Below are positions 43,126 to 51,468 of a stretch of DNA of 64,000 nt, one piece after another. The DNA is taken from positions 124,001 to 188,000 of the forward strand of contig NZ_CANMFS010000006.1 of NCBI RefSeq assembly GCF_947497275.1, read 5' to 3'. How positions within the stretch are numbered: position 1 is the first letter of the stretch; every line of letters starts with the position of its first letter. The DNA comes from an uncultured Sulfitobacter sp. (lineage in GTDB: Bacteria > Pseudomonadota > Alphaproteobacteria > Rhodobacterales > Rhodobacteraceae). Both the position numbers and the translations under genes were made by a program. A model generated the notes under the pieces. The model worked only from the letters and a program-made list of their open reading frames with translations, did no database searches and was not told the origin of the DNA.

Positions 43126-44069
43126 GCGCGCGCTCTCAGTCGTGGATCGACGGAGGCATAGGCCAGATCGACGGCGAAGTTCACGAAGATGACGGCGAAG
43201 ACCAGGAGCATCGTCACGCTTTCCACCACGATCAGATCGCGCGCCGAGATGGACTGGAAGATGAGCCGCCCCAGGCCGGGAAGATAGAAAACCTGCTCGA
43301 TGATGATGCCCCCCGCCAATAGAAACGAAAATTGCAGGCCGATGATGGTCAGCACCGGGATCATGGCGTTGCGCAGACCGTGACGCCACAGCGCCTGCCG
43401 CGCGCTGAGCCCCTTGGCGCGCGCGGTACGCATGAAATCCTCGCCCAGAACATCCAGCAGCGCCGAGCGCATGACCCGCGCGAGGATCGCGGCCTGCGGC
43501 AGGGCAAGTGCGATCGCGGGAAGCGTGAGAGAGCGCAGGGCGGGCAGGGGGCCATCCTGCCACCCGGCAAAACCGCCTGCGGCGAACCAGCGCAGTTTGA
43601 TCGCGAACAGGAGCACCAGCATCATTGCGAACCAGAAATTCGGGATCGCCACGCCCAGTTGCGTCGCCGCCATGACGCCCATGTCGCCCGCGCGCCCGCG
43701 ACGGGCCGCTGCGTAGATTCCGGCGGGAAAGGCGATGAGCGTGGACAGCGCCAGAGCATAAAGCGCCAGCGGCAGCGACACCCACAACCGCTGCGCCACC
43801 ATATCGGCGACCGGCGTGCGGTAGGTGTAGGAGGTGCCGAAATCACCGGTCAGCATACCGCCGACCCATGCCAGATACCGCTGCGGTTTGGAGGCGTCGA
43901 GGCCCAGTTCGCTGCGCAGCGCGGCAAGGGTCTCCGGCTGGGCGTTCATGCCCAGCATGAATGCCGCGGGATCGCCCGGCGCGACCTCGATCACGGCAAA
44001 AATCACCAGCGACGCAACGGCGAGACTGATGATCAGTGAAAGCAGTCTTTTGAGAAAATACCGCAGCAT
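43122..44069 (-). CDS. Peptide ABC transporter permease (DppB type)
   Basis: 315 residues from ATG 44069 (a start nine codons earlier is possible). MLRYFLKRLLSLIISLAVAS opens it; VAPGDPAAFMLG and DFGTSYTYRTPVADM are typical for DppB/OppB, and the EAA loop is DFMRTARAKGLSARQALWRH. First gene of the operon dppB-dppC-dppDF-cupin-P1 peptidase-hydrolase-TTC38, read on the minus strand with five consecutive stop/start overlaps. The binding protein lies separately at 46181. Confidence 0.95.
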   Translation of the reverse strand: MLRYFLKRLLSLIISLAVASLVIFAVIEVAPGDPAAFMLGMNAQPETLAALRSELGLDASKPQRYLAWVGGMLTGDFGTSYTYRTPVADMVAQRLWVSLPLALYALALSTLIAFPAGIYAAARRGRAGDMGVMAATQLGVAIPNFWFAMMLVLLFAIKLRWFAAGGFAGWQDGPLPALRSLTLPAIALALPQAAILARVMRSALLDVLGEDFMRTARAKGLSARQALWRHGLRNAMIPVLTIIGLQFSFLLAGGIIIEQVFYLPGLGRLIFQSISARDLIVVESVTMLLVFAVIFVNFAVDLAYASVDPRLRARA

Positions 44070-44181
44070 AAGGCGGAGGTTATGCCCAAGTTCCACCCGC
44101 CGTCCAGCCAGTAGCGCGCCGTCGAAAGATTAAAGGGCAGGGGTGGTCAATAAATCGTTATATCTCAAGCCTCTTTTCGCG

Positions 44182-44207
44182 GGAACGAAGTGCTGAGAGG
44201 TGACGTT
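44182..44207 (+). promoter_or_regulatory. EcfG-type promoter of the HdeA-like gene
   Basis: GGAAC (44182-44186), exactly 17 bp, CGTT (44204-44207). It lies 51 bp upstream of the ATG at 44258, in the divergent gap with the dpp operon. Confidence 0.75.
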
Positions 44208-44257
44208 CTCCTTTCGCAATGACAAGCAAACAACATAAAATTTACTGGAGTTTAACA

Positions 44258-44533
44258 ATGAACACGTTTCTGAAAACAGCCGCCGCCGCATCCTTGATGG
44301 CAACACTTGCAGCACCCGCATTCGCAGCCGCACACATTGATGCAAGCACCATGAACTGCGCCGAGTTCAACGAACTGGAAGCCGCAGATCAGGCGAAAGT
44401 GGCCGAGATGGCCCTGTCCGAAATCGGCGAAGGCGGCGATGAAGGTCGTGCCGAACTGCTGATGCGCACATGCGAACGCAGCCTCGACGCGACAGTGATC
44501 GAGGCGGCTTCCGGTCAGGCCGGCACCGACTAA
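44258..44533 (+). CDS. Small periplasmic HdeA/HdeB-like protein
   Basis: 91 residues from ATG 44258. Signal peptide LKTAAAASLMATLAAPAFAA, then a mature part of about 65 residues with only two Cys (in TMNCAEFNEL and LMRTCERS), which would form the single disulfide seen in HdeA-type acid-stress chaperones. The mature part is acidic and helical. An EcfG promoter upstream and a strong terminator downstream make it a stand-alone stress gene. Homology to HdeA is by pattern only. Confidence 0.75.
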   Translation: MNTFLKTAAAASLMATLAAPAFAAAHIDASTMNCAEFNELEAADQAKVAEMALSEIGEGGDEGRAELLMRTCERSLDATVIEAASGQAGTD

Positions 44534-44581
44534 GACAGTCCGACTTGCGCCGAAGGGCGATTGACGACTGAGTGACGGGAG

Positions 44582-44611
44582 GCGGGTGCAGCGATGCGCC
44601 CGCTTTTCTTT
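44582..44611 (+). terminator. Intrinsic terminator after the HdeA-like gene
   Basis: GCGGGTGC (44582-44589) pairs with GCGCCCGC (44596-44603), one G-U pair, 6-base loop, followed by TTTTCTTT(T). Confidence 0.85.
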
Positions 44612-44637
44612 TGGCGCACGCGGTTTAGGTTTCGCGC

Positions 44638-45774
44638 GTGGACACCCCGATTTTCATAGGGCACGAGATCTTTCGCGGCTCCAGCTATGGGCGATGGCAC
44701 CCGTTGCGGGTGCCGCGCGTGTCGACGGTGATGGATCTGTCGCGCGCGATGGGGTGGCTGCCCGATACGCAATACATCACATCGCCGCGCGCCAAGCCCA
44801 AGGCGTTGACCGGCTGGCACGATCCCGACTATATCGCGGCGCTTCAGCGGATCGAGGCGGAGCAGCATGCAACGCCCGATGATCTGGCGCGCTACGACAT
44901 CGGCAGTGTGACCAATCCGGTGTTCGGCGAGATTTTTCGCCGTCCCGCAACGGCGGCGGGTGGGTCGATCCTTGCCGGTGAACTGCTGGCCGGGGGTGGT
45001 GTCATCTACAACCCGGCTGGCGGTACGCATCATGGCATGCGCGCGCGGGCGAACGGATTTTGCTATCTCAACGATCCGGTTCTGGCGATGCTGTCCCTGC
45101 GCCACCATGGCGTGCGGCGCATCGCCTATATCGACATCGACGCGCATCATTGCGACGGAGTGGCCGAGGCGTTTTCGGGGGATGCCGATTGCCTGATGGT
45201 TTCGGTGCACGAAGAAGGCTTGTGGCCCCGGACTGGTGTGCTTGAGGACGATGCGGGCGGCAATGCCGTGAACCTGCCGGTGCCGCGCGGGTTCAACGAT
45301 GCCGAAATGGCCTTTGTGCGCGAAGAGCTGATCCTGCCCAAGGTAGCTGCGTTCCGTCCCGAGGCGATCGTTTTCCTGTGCGGTGCCGATGCGGTGGAGG
45401 AAGATCCGCTTGCGCATCTGTCGCTGAGCAACAATGCGCATTGGGAGATATTGCGCGGCTTGATGGATCTGGGCGCGCCGCGTCTGCTGGTGCTGGGCGG
45501 CGGTGGCTACAACCCCTGGACCGTCGGGCGGTTGTGGACGGGGATTTGGGGCGTGTTGAACGGGTATGATCCCGCCGGAACGGTGCCGCAGGCGGCGCAG
45601 ACGGTCCTGCGCGCGCTGACGTTTGAGGGAAACCGGCGCGGGCGCAACCCGCCGGAGCACTGGTTCAAAACTCTGCGGGACGCCCCGCAGGAGGACGCAG
45701 AGATATCGCAAGCTGTCCTTCAGCGGGTGGCAGTCCTTGCACGGCAGCCGTTGCCTGCGCGGTCCCTGCGATAA
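44638..45774 (+). CDS. Histone deacetylase superfamily protein (AcuC-like)
   Basis: 378 residues from a GTG at 44638. NPAGGTHHGMRARANGFCYL, IAYIDIDAHHCDGVAEAFSG and LCGADAVEEDPLAHLSLSN supply the tandem His pair and the Asp-His-Asp zinc ligands. The closing glycine-rich LVLGGGGYNPW is also typical. Likely a lysine or small-molecule deacetylase such as AcuC acting on acetyl-CoA synthetase. Its last 110 bp overlap the convergent DUF1294 gene. Confidence 0.88.
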   Translation: MDTPIFIGHEIFRGSSYGRWHPLRVPRVSTVMDLSRAMGWLPDTQYITSPRAKPKALTGWHDPDYIAALQRIEAEQHATPDDLARYDIGSVTNPVFGEIFRRPATAAGGSILAGELLAGGGVIYNPAGGTHHGMRARANGFCYLNDPVLAMLSLRHHGVRRIAYIDIDAHHCDGVAEAFSGDADCLMVSVHEEGLWPRTGVLEDDAGGNAVNLPVPRGFNDAEMAFVREELILPKVAAFRPEAIVFLCGADAVEEDPLAHLSLSNNAHWEILRGLMDLGAPRLLVLGGGGYNPWTVGRLWTGIWGVLNGYDPAGTVPQAAQTVLRALTFEGNRRGRNPPEHWFKTLRDAPQEDAEISQAVLQRVAVLARQPLPARSLR

Positions 45775-46084
45775 CCGCGCCCGGCGCTGGCACAAGCGCG
45801 AGTAGGCCGATCACACCCAGAAAGGTCATTACCAAGGCGACATGCAACACGCCGATGACGTTGAGCCGATGGGCGAAAGGCTGTTTCCGGGTCTTGTGCC
45901 GCAATCTGTGCTGGGCGAATTTCGCACCGCTCCATCCGCCGATATGGGCCAGATACAACAGGTCGGCTTCGGGGATACGTTGTTCATCCGCGATTGCGCT
46001 GCGCTTGTCCGCGGCGAAAGCGCGATAGGTCACCGTATTGATGAAGCCAATGTAGAGAAGTGCAAAGAGTACCGAAAGTGCCAT
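45665..46084 (-). CDS. DUF1294 membrane protein
   Basis: 139 residues from ATG 46084. The core INTVTYRAFAADKRSAIADE, RIPEADLLYLAHIGGWSGAK and RHKTRKQPF is DUF1294, flanked by an N-terminal helix and a second helix (VLHVALVMTFLGVIGLLALV). The extra C-terminal tail of about 35 residues is encoded opposite the end of the acuC-like gene. Function unknown. Confidence 0.8.
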   Translation of the reverse strand: MALSVLFALLYIGFINTVTYRAFAADKRSAIADEQRIPEADLLYLAHIGGWSGAKFAQHRLRHKTRKQPFAHRLNVIGVLHVALVMTFLGVIGLLALVPAPGAVIAGTAQATAAVQGLPPAEGQLAISLRPPAGRPAEF

Positions 46085-46124
46085 CAATTAAAGCCGTGTT
46101 GCTGCCATTGGGCATCAGCTTATG

Positions 46125-46155
46125 AAAAAAGACCCCGCGTTGCGGGGCCTTTTTG
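46125..46155. terminator. Bidirectional intrinsic terminator
   Basis: CCCCGC (46133-46138), GTT loop, GCGGGG (46142-46147), preceded by AAAAAA (46125-46130) and followed by TTTTT (46150-46154). On the minus strand it ends nothing downstream of the binding-protein gene except that gene's own transcript; it can also serve the plus strand. Confidence 0.85.
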
Positions 46156-46180
46156 GGGTTATTTCTGGGCGAATTGCGCC

Positions 46181-47659
46181 TTATTCCGCCCAACTGACCG
46201 CCGTCAGATCATTGGCCTGGGTCGGCGCGTTCGACCACAGCCCTTGCAGGCCGGCCTTGGCGACCGAAAGGGCTGCAAGCTGGAACAGATACGCGTTGAC
46301 GTAGTCTTCGGCGATGATGTTCTGCGCCTGCGTAAGCAACTCGGTCCGTTTGGCGGGATCGGTCGTGGCGTTGAGCGTTTTCATCAGCTCCTGAAGCGCC
46401 GCATTGTCATACTGGAAATAGTAATCGGGGTTGGCGTAGATGCCGATGTCCATCGGTTCGGTATGGCTGACGATGGTCAGGCCGAAGTTCTTGCCGTTGA
46501 ACACGGACTCCAGCCACTGCGCCCATTCGACATTGGTGATCTCGGCCTTGATGCCGACTTCGGCGAGTTGGGCTGCGATGATCTCGCCCCCGCGACGGGC
46601 GTAGGAGGGGGGCGGCAGGAACAGTGTGGTCTCGAACCCTTCCTCCAATCCCGCCTCGGCCAGCAGGGCCACGGATTTTTCCGGATCATAGGCGCTCATC
46701 CCCGTCAGATCGACGTAATCGGGATTGTGCGGCGCGAAATGGGTGCCGATGGGGGTGCCATAGCCGAACATCGCGCCGTCGATGATCGCTTGCCGGTCGA
46801 TGGCGTGGGTCACGGCCTCGCGCACCTTGGGATCGTCGAAGGGCGGTTGCTTGTTGTTCATCGCCATGATCGTCTCGCCCTCGGTCGAGCCGACGAGCAC
46901 CTGAAAGCGCGGATCGGCTTCGAACTGGGGCAGGTTTTCGGGCGCGGGGAAGCCGGAGAAGACGTCGATGTCTTCGGCCATCATTGCGGAGAAAGCGGCG
47001 GTGGGGTCAGAGATGAACTTGAACGTCGCCTTCGACAGCTTTGCGGGTGTGCCCCAGTAGTCGTCGAAGCGGCTGATCTCGATCTTGTCGCCCTGTGTCC
47101 AGCTGTCGAACTTGAAAGCACCGGTGCCGACGGGCGTCTGTTTGATGCCCTCGACGGATTCGGGTGCGACGATTACGGCGTCGCCCCACGCGAGGTTGAA
47201 CAACATGTTGCCGTTGGGTTCCGACAGCGTCACCTTGACGGTCAACGGATCGACGACGGTGACATCGGAGATTGCGGAATAGAGTGCCTTTTGCGCGTTG
47301 GCGCTGTCATCCGCATTGATCCGGTCGAGGGTGAATTTTACGTCCTCGGCATCCATCGTGGTGCCGTCGTGGAATGTCACGCCGTCGTTCAGGGTGAAGG
47401 TATAGGTCAGCCCATCCTCGGAGATCTCCCAGCTTTTGGCGAGGCCGGGGATGACCGCGCCGTCGCTGTCGAACCGGGTGAGCCCTTCGAATACGTTGGA
47501 ATACAGAACGGAATCGATGGCACCGGCGGCGGCGCTGGTAGGATCGAGGTGCGGAGGTTCGAGCTGCATCGCGAGAATGACATCGTCCTTGGCGGCGGCG
47601 GCACCGGCCAGCAACGCGGACGCGGCGACGCCGAGCAGGAGGGGGCGAAGATGGAACAT
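46181..47659 (-). CDS. Peptide ABC transporter substrate-binding protein (DppA/OppA type)
   Basis: 492 residues with signal peptide RPLLLGVAASALLAGAAAAK. SBP family 5 features: LEPPHLDPTSAAAGAI, VFEGLTRFDSDGAVIPGLAK, FHDGTTMDAEDVKFTLDRI and YDPEKSVALLAEAGLEEGFE. Periplasmic receptor probably serving the dppBCDF operon at 40715-44069, from which it is separated by three genes. GGAG ten bases before the ATG; own terminator downstream. Confidence 0.94.
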   Translation of the reverse strand: MFHLRPLLLGVAASALLAGAAAAKDDVILAMQLEPPHLDPTSAAAGAIDSVLYSNVFEGLTRFDSDGAVIPGLAKSWEISEDGLTYTFTLNDGVTFHDGTTMDAEDVKFTLDRINADDSANAQKALYSAISDVTVVDPLTVKVTLSEPNGNMLFNLAWGDAVIVAPESVEGIKQTPVGTGAFKFDSWTQGDKIEISRFDDYWGTPAKLSKATFKFISDPTAAFSAMMAEDIDVFSGFPAPENLPQFEADPRFQVLVGSTEGETIMAMNNKQPPFDDPKVREAVTHAIDRQAIIDGAMFGYGTPIGTHFAPHNPDYVDLTGMSAYDPEKSVALLAEAGLEEGFETTLFLPPPSYARRGGEIIAAQLAEVGIKAEITNVEWAQWLESVFNGKNFGLTIVSHTEPMDIGIYANPDYYFQYDNAALQELMKTLNATTDPAKRTELLTQAQNIIAEDYVNAYLFQLAALSVAKAGLQGLWSNAPTQANDLTAVSWAE

Positions 47660-47790
47660 GAGAGACTCCCTGAATTCTGTTCTGGAAAAAGGGTAGTGGC
47701 TGATCCCTGCCGTGGCTAGATCAAACCTTGCACGCGCAGGGGCAGCGCGATATCTCCGCGGCCTTTGCAGGCAAGCGGGGAGTGCATTGC

Positions 47791-49074
47791 ATGACGGATA
47801 CAGGGGCGGTCCTGGGCGTGGACTTCGGGACGTCCAATTCGGCGGCGGGAACCGTGCGGGATGGTGCTGCGCGTCTTATTCCGCTCGAAGCGGGCGGGGA
47901 GACATTGCCGACGGCTGTTTTCTTCGACGTGGAGACGCAAAAGATGTTGATCGGTACGGCGGCGGGAGAGGCGCTTTTGGCGGGCGACGAGGGGCGGTAT
48001 ATGCGTGCGCTCAAAAGTCTTTTGGGTGCGCCGCTGATGCGGGAGAAGCGGATGCTGTTGGGGGAGCGACTGGATTTCATCGACATCGTCGCGCGGTTCC
48101 TGGCGCAGTTGAAAGAGGCGGCCGAGGCAGCGACCGGTTTGCGCTTTGACCGGGCGCTGTCGGGTCGACCGGTGCGGTTCCACGGCGATGACGCGCGTAA
48201 CGCGCAAGCGGAGATCGACCTGCGCGATGCCTATCTGCGGGCGGGGTTCAAGGAGGTCCGGTTCATGTTCGAGCCGGAGGCGGCGGCATTGGCCAACCGG
48301 GATATGCTGGCGGCGGGGGATCTCGGGCTGGTCGTGGATATCGGCGGCGGCACGTCGGATTTCACGGTTTTTCGCAGCGACGACAACGGTATCGATATTC
48401 TTGCGAGCCACGGGGTGCGGGTTGGCGGGACGGATTTCGACCGCAAGGTAAGTCTGGATTTCGTGATGCCGCTTTTGGGGAGGGGCAGCGACATTCGTCA
48501 TGCATTCGGCGGCGATACTCATGCAGCGCCCGCGACCATCTTCAACGATCTGGCGACCTGGCAGAAGATCCCGTTTCTTTATGCTCCGGACAGTCGGCGG
48601 CTGGCACGGGATCTGGCGCAATATGCAGTGGAACCGGCGCGTCTGGCGCGGCTTGTGGCCGTGTTGGAGGATGAGTTGGGACATGACATCGCCTTTGCCG
48701 TCGAACGCGGAAAAATCGCGGCGAACACGGGGCGCGTCGGGCTGATCGACCTTGGTGTGGTCGAGCGGGGGATGGATGTGACGGTTGCGGCGGCGCAGAT
48801 CGGTGCGGCGCTTGACGATCTGGCGCAGGAGATCGCGCGGGCGGCATTGCGTACGGTGACGGATGCGGGCATCGCCCCGAACGGGATCACGCATCTGGTG
48901 TTCGTGGGAGGATCGAGCCTGATGGGAGTGGTGGAAGAGACGCTGTGCCCGCAGTTTCCGGGGGCGGCGGTGCACCGGGGATCGGCGTTGACGGCGATTG
49001 CGGACGGTCTTGCACTGGGAGCGGAGGCGGCATTTGTGTTGTCCGAGGATGGGGGCCAGCCCCCATCGCCCTGA
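47791..49074 (+). CDS. Hsp70 family protein (YegD-like)
   Basis: 427 residues from ATG 47791. VLGVDFGTSNSAAGTVRDGA is the phosphate-1 motif, FMFEPEAAALANRD the linker region, LVVDIGGGTSDFTVFRS phosphate-2 and THLVFVGGSSLMGVVEETL the adenosine motif. The DnaK substrate-binding domain is absent, as in YegD. ATP-binding actin-fold protein of unclear target. The 3-prime end is part of copy 3 of the composite repeat, which encodes the last residues. Confidence 0.88.
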   Translation: MTDTGAVLGVDFGTSNSAAGTVRDGAARLIPLEAGGETLPTAVFFDVETQKMLIGTAAGEALLAGDEGRYMRALKSLLGAPLMREKRMLLGERLDFIDIVARFLAQLKEAAEAATGLRFDRALSGRPVRFHGDDARNAQAEIDLRDAYLRAGFKEVRFMFEPEAAALANRDMLAAGDLGLVVDIGGGTSDFTVFRSDDNGIDILASHGVRVGGTDFDRKVSLDFVMPLLGRGSDIRHAFGGDTHAAPATIFNDLATWQKIPFLYAPDSRRLARDLAQYAVEPARLARLVAVLEDELGHDIAFAVERGKIAANTGRVGLIDLGVVERGMDVTVAAAQIGAALDDLAQEIARAALRTVTDAGIAPNGITHLVFVGGSSLMGVVEETLCPQFPGAAVHRGSALTAIADGLALGAEAAFVLSEDGGQPPSP

Positions 49075-49112
49075 CGGACGATTCCCCCGGGATATTTCTG
49101 GCCAAAAGAAAT
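49049..49112 (+). repeat. Composite intergenic repeat, copy 3
   Basis: Hairpin ATGGGGGC-CA-GCCCCCAT (49049-49066), inside the last codons of the Hsp70-like gene, then the core CCGGGATATTTCTGGCCAAA plus AGAAAT (49087-49112), which differs from copies 1 and 2 at two adjacent positions (CT for GG). Confidence 0.8.
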
Positions 49113-49119
49113 GGCCGGG

Positions 49120-50397
49120 TCAGGTCTTGAGCAGCAGTGTTTCGAGTGTGGCGCCCATCACTCTGGCGCCGTCGATCATATCGTCGACGCCGATCCATTC
49201 GTCGGGTTTATGTGCGAGTTCCAGCACGCCGGGGCCGTAGGCAATGCAGTTTTTGAGTTTGCCGATGCGGTCGATGTGTTTCTGGTCGTAGGTGCCGGGG
49301 GAGGCAACATATTCCGGCGCGCGGCCCATCACCTTTTCGATCGCGGCGGCGACGGTGCGGACGACCGGTGCTTCGCGGTCTGTCATCGAGGGGAGTACCG
49401 CGTTCAGCTCGGTGAGTTCATAGTCGAAATCGGGGCGGGTGGCGCGCAGACCATCAAGCAGGCCTGTGACTTCGCCGCGCACCTCGTCCAGCGGTTCTTC
49501 GACCAGGAAGCGACGGTCGATGGTGATGCGGCAGCTGTCGGGGACGCAATGGGCGGGCAGGCCGTCGAAGTCCGGATCGTTTTCCTTTTGCCCGCCGTGG
49601 ATGGAGTTGATGTTCATCGTCGAGCTGCGGGCGCCTTCGGGGACGACGGGCATATCTGTCGTTCGGGCGGCCATGGCGGGGAAGAGATTTTGCTCGAACG
49701 AGTGGAGCACCGCCCCCATGTGGCGCACTGCGCAATCGCCGAGAAAGGGCATCGAGCCGTGTGCGATCTCTCCCTTGGTTTCAATCTCGGCCCACCATCC
49801 GCCGCGGTGTCCGAGACAGATCCGGTCCTTGTTCAGCGGTTCGGGGATAATGACGTGCTGCACCCGCGCGGGATCGAAGTATCCTTGTTCGGCGAGATAG
49901 GCGACGCCGCCGTAGCCGCCGGATTCTTCGTCGGCGGTGCCGGAGATTTCGATGGCGCCCGCGAAGTCGTCGTATGTTTCGAGAAAGGCTTCTGCGGCGA
50001 TGATTGAAGCGGCGAGGCCACCTTTCATGTCGCAGGCACCGCGACCGTAGATTTTACCATCGATCAGTGCAGCGCCGAAAGGATCGGTCGTCCAGCCGCG
50101 TCCGACTTCAACGACATCCGTATGGCTGTTGAAATGTACGCAGTCGCCTGCACGGGTACCCTCGCGGCGGGCAATGATGTTCCAGCGGGGGTATTTTTGG
50201 CTGTCGCCCGGGGTGCCTCGGGCGCGGATAAGCTCTATGTCGAAGCCATGCGATTTCAGGCGCTTTTCGAGGTATTCGCAGATCAGGCGATAATCCTGAC
50301 CGGGAGGATTGAGTGTCGGAATGCGGATGAGATCCTGGGTCAGCGCAATAAGATCGTCACGTTTTGCCGCAATTGCGTCGGAAAGGGAGGTCGCCAT
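49120..50397 (-). CDS. M20 family metallopeptidase (ArgE/DapE type)
   Basis: 425 residues from ATG 50397 (ATG 50403 possible). CVHFNSHTDVVEVGRGW, GRGACDMKGGLAASI and GTADEESGGYGG supply the zinc ligands and catalytic acids of M20; the dimerisation domain contains MNINSIHGGQKENDPDFDGL and the end AYGPGVLELAHKPDEW the last His. Cytoplasmic deacylase/peptidase such as acetylornithine deacetylase or succinyl-diaminopimelate desuccinylase-like; specificity not visible. May process peptides taken up by the nearby transporter. Confidence 0.88.
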   Translation of the reverse strand: MATSLSDAIAAKRDDLIALTQDLIRIPTLNPPGQDYRLICEYLEKRLKSHGFDIELIRARGTPGDSQKYPRWNIIARREGTRAGDCVHFNSHTDVVEVGRGWTTDPFGAALIDGKIYGRGACDMKGGLAASIIAAEAFLETYDDFAGAIEISGTADEESGGYGGVAYLAEQGYFDPARVQHVIIPEPLNKDRICLGHRGGWWAEIETKGEIAHGSMPFLGDCAVRHMGAVLHSFEQNLFPAMAARTTDMPVVPEGARSSTMNINSIHGGQKENDPDFDGLPAHCVPDSCRITIDRRFLVEEPLDEVRGEVTGLLDGLRATRPDFDYELTELNAVLPSMTDREAPVVRTVAAAIEKVMGRAPEYVASPGTYDQKHIDRIGKLKNCIAYGPGVLELAHKPDEWIGVDDMIDGARVMGATLETLLLKT

Positions 50398-50602
50398 CTT
50401 CATCGCCTTGTATCTGAACCTAGCATATGAACCAATCGGTCGCCGAGGTGTTAGAAGGAGTGGACTGTGCCGTAAAGCTGTCTACATCATTGCGCAAATG
50501 CACCGATGCGCAACACCGAAAACGCCTCAGATGGGTCTTGTACCTGGGTTCGCCTTGTCGATCGGGACAGTCATTGCAGGCCATATTTGAGAGACGACCC
50601 GA

Positions 50603-51451
50603 ATGAGCCCGCTTATATCTCCTCAGCGACAGCAACAACAAATGGCGGAGGAACAATCCGTCGAAGAGGCTGCATCGCTGTCGCCCCGGATGATCTACGA
50701 AGTGATCCGGCGCGAGGGTGAGGAAGAACTGAACCGGACGAAGCGGTCGCTCTTCTGGTCGGGTATCGCGGCGGGCATCCTGATCAGCCTGTCGGTTCTG
50801 GGGGAGGCGACATTTCGGGCGTATCTGCCCGATTCAACTAGTCGGTTTCTGCTTGAAAATCTGGGGTACTCGCTGGGTTTTCTGGCCGTGATCATGGGCC
50901 GGATGCAGCTTTTTACCGAGAATACGATTACGACGGTACTGCCGATCATGCGCAAACGCACGTTTGATTCCGTGTGGTGCATGTTGCGGCTTTGGGCGAT
51001 TGTGCTGGGTGCCAATGTGATTGGCGCTTTTGCGGCCGCGGCACTGTTCGTGTTCACGCCCGCAATCACCCCCGAGACATTCCTGGCGGTACTGTCGCTG
51101 TCGGAGCACGCGACGGGAATGCCCGCAGCGCAGGGTTTCTGGCGGGCCATTCCCGCCGGGGTGATCGTGGCGCTGATCGTGTGGATGCTGCCACAGGCGG
51201 CGGAGGCTGCGTTTTTCTTGATCCTGACGTTCACTTGGGTGATCGCTGCCGGGGATTTCACCCATATCGTTGCAGGCTCGGTCGAGATGGCCGTTTTGCT
51301 GCTGGAAGGGTCGCTGGGGCTGTCCGATGCGATTTTCCGGTTTTTCCTGCCGGTGCTGGCGGGTAACATTATCGGCGGGACCATCATATTTACTCTGGTG
51401 GCCTGGGGTCAGGTGCGCGATGACGTCGAAGGAGCGGAGGAGAAGGTGTAG
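50603..51451 (+). CDS. Formate/nitrite transporter family protein (YfdC-like)
   Basis: 282 residues, six membrane helices: SLFWSGIAAGILISLSVLGE, LGYSLGFLAVIMGRMQLFTE with NTITTVLPIM, then VLGANVIGAFAAAALFVF, and VLAGNIIGGTIIFTLVAWGQ. This is the FNT/YfdC pattern with an extended hydrophilic N-terminus. Substrate uncertain (small anions). Followed 17 bp later by the BrkB gene. Confidence 0.85.
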   Translation: MSPLISPQRQQQQMAEEQSVEEAASLSPRMIYEVIRREGEEELNRTKRSLFWSGIAAGILISLSVLGEATFRAYLPDSTSRFLLENLGYSLGFLAVIMGRMQLFTENTITTVLPIMRKRTFDSVWCMLRLWAIVLGANVIGAFAAAALFVFTPAITPETFLAVLSLSEHATGMPAAQGFWRAIPAGVIVALIVWMLPQAAEAAFFLILTFTWVIAAGDFTHIVAGSVEMAVLLLEGSLGLSDAIFRFFLPVLAGNIIGGTIIFTLVAWGQVRDDVEGAEEKV

Positions 51452-51468
51452 CGCCGTCTGGAGGACGT

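Noticed and set aside
50427-50606. 59-codon frame overlapping the FNT gene start in ATGA
   Set aside because: No ribosome-binding site and no coding-like protein pattern, although the overlap is suggestive.
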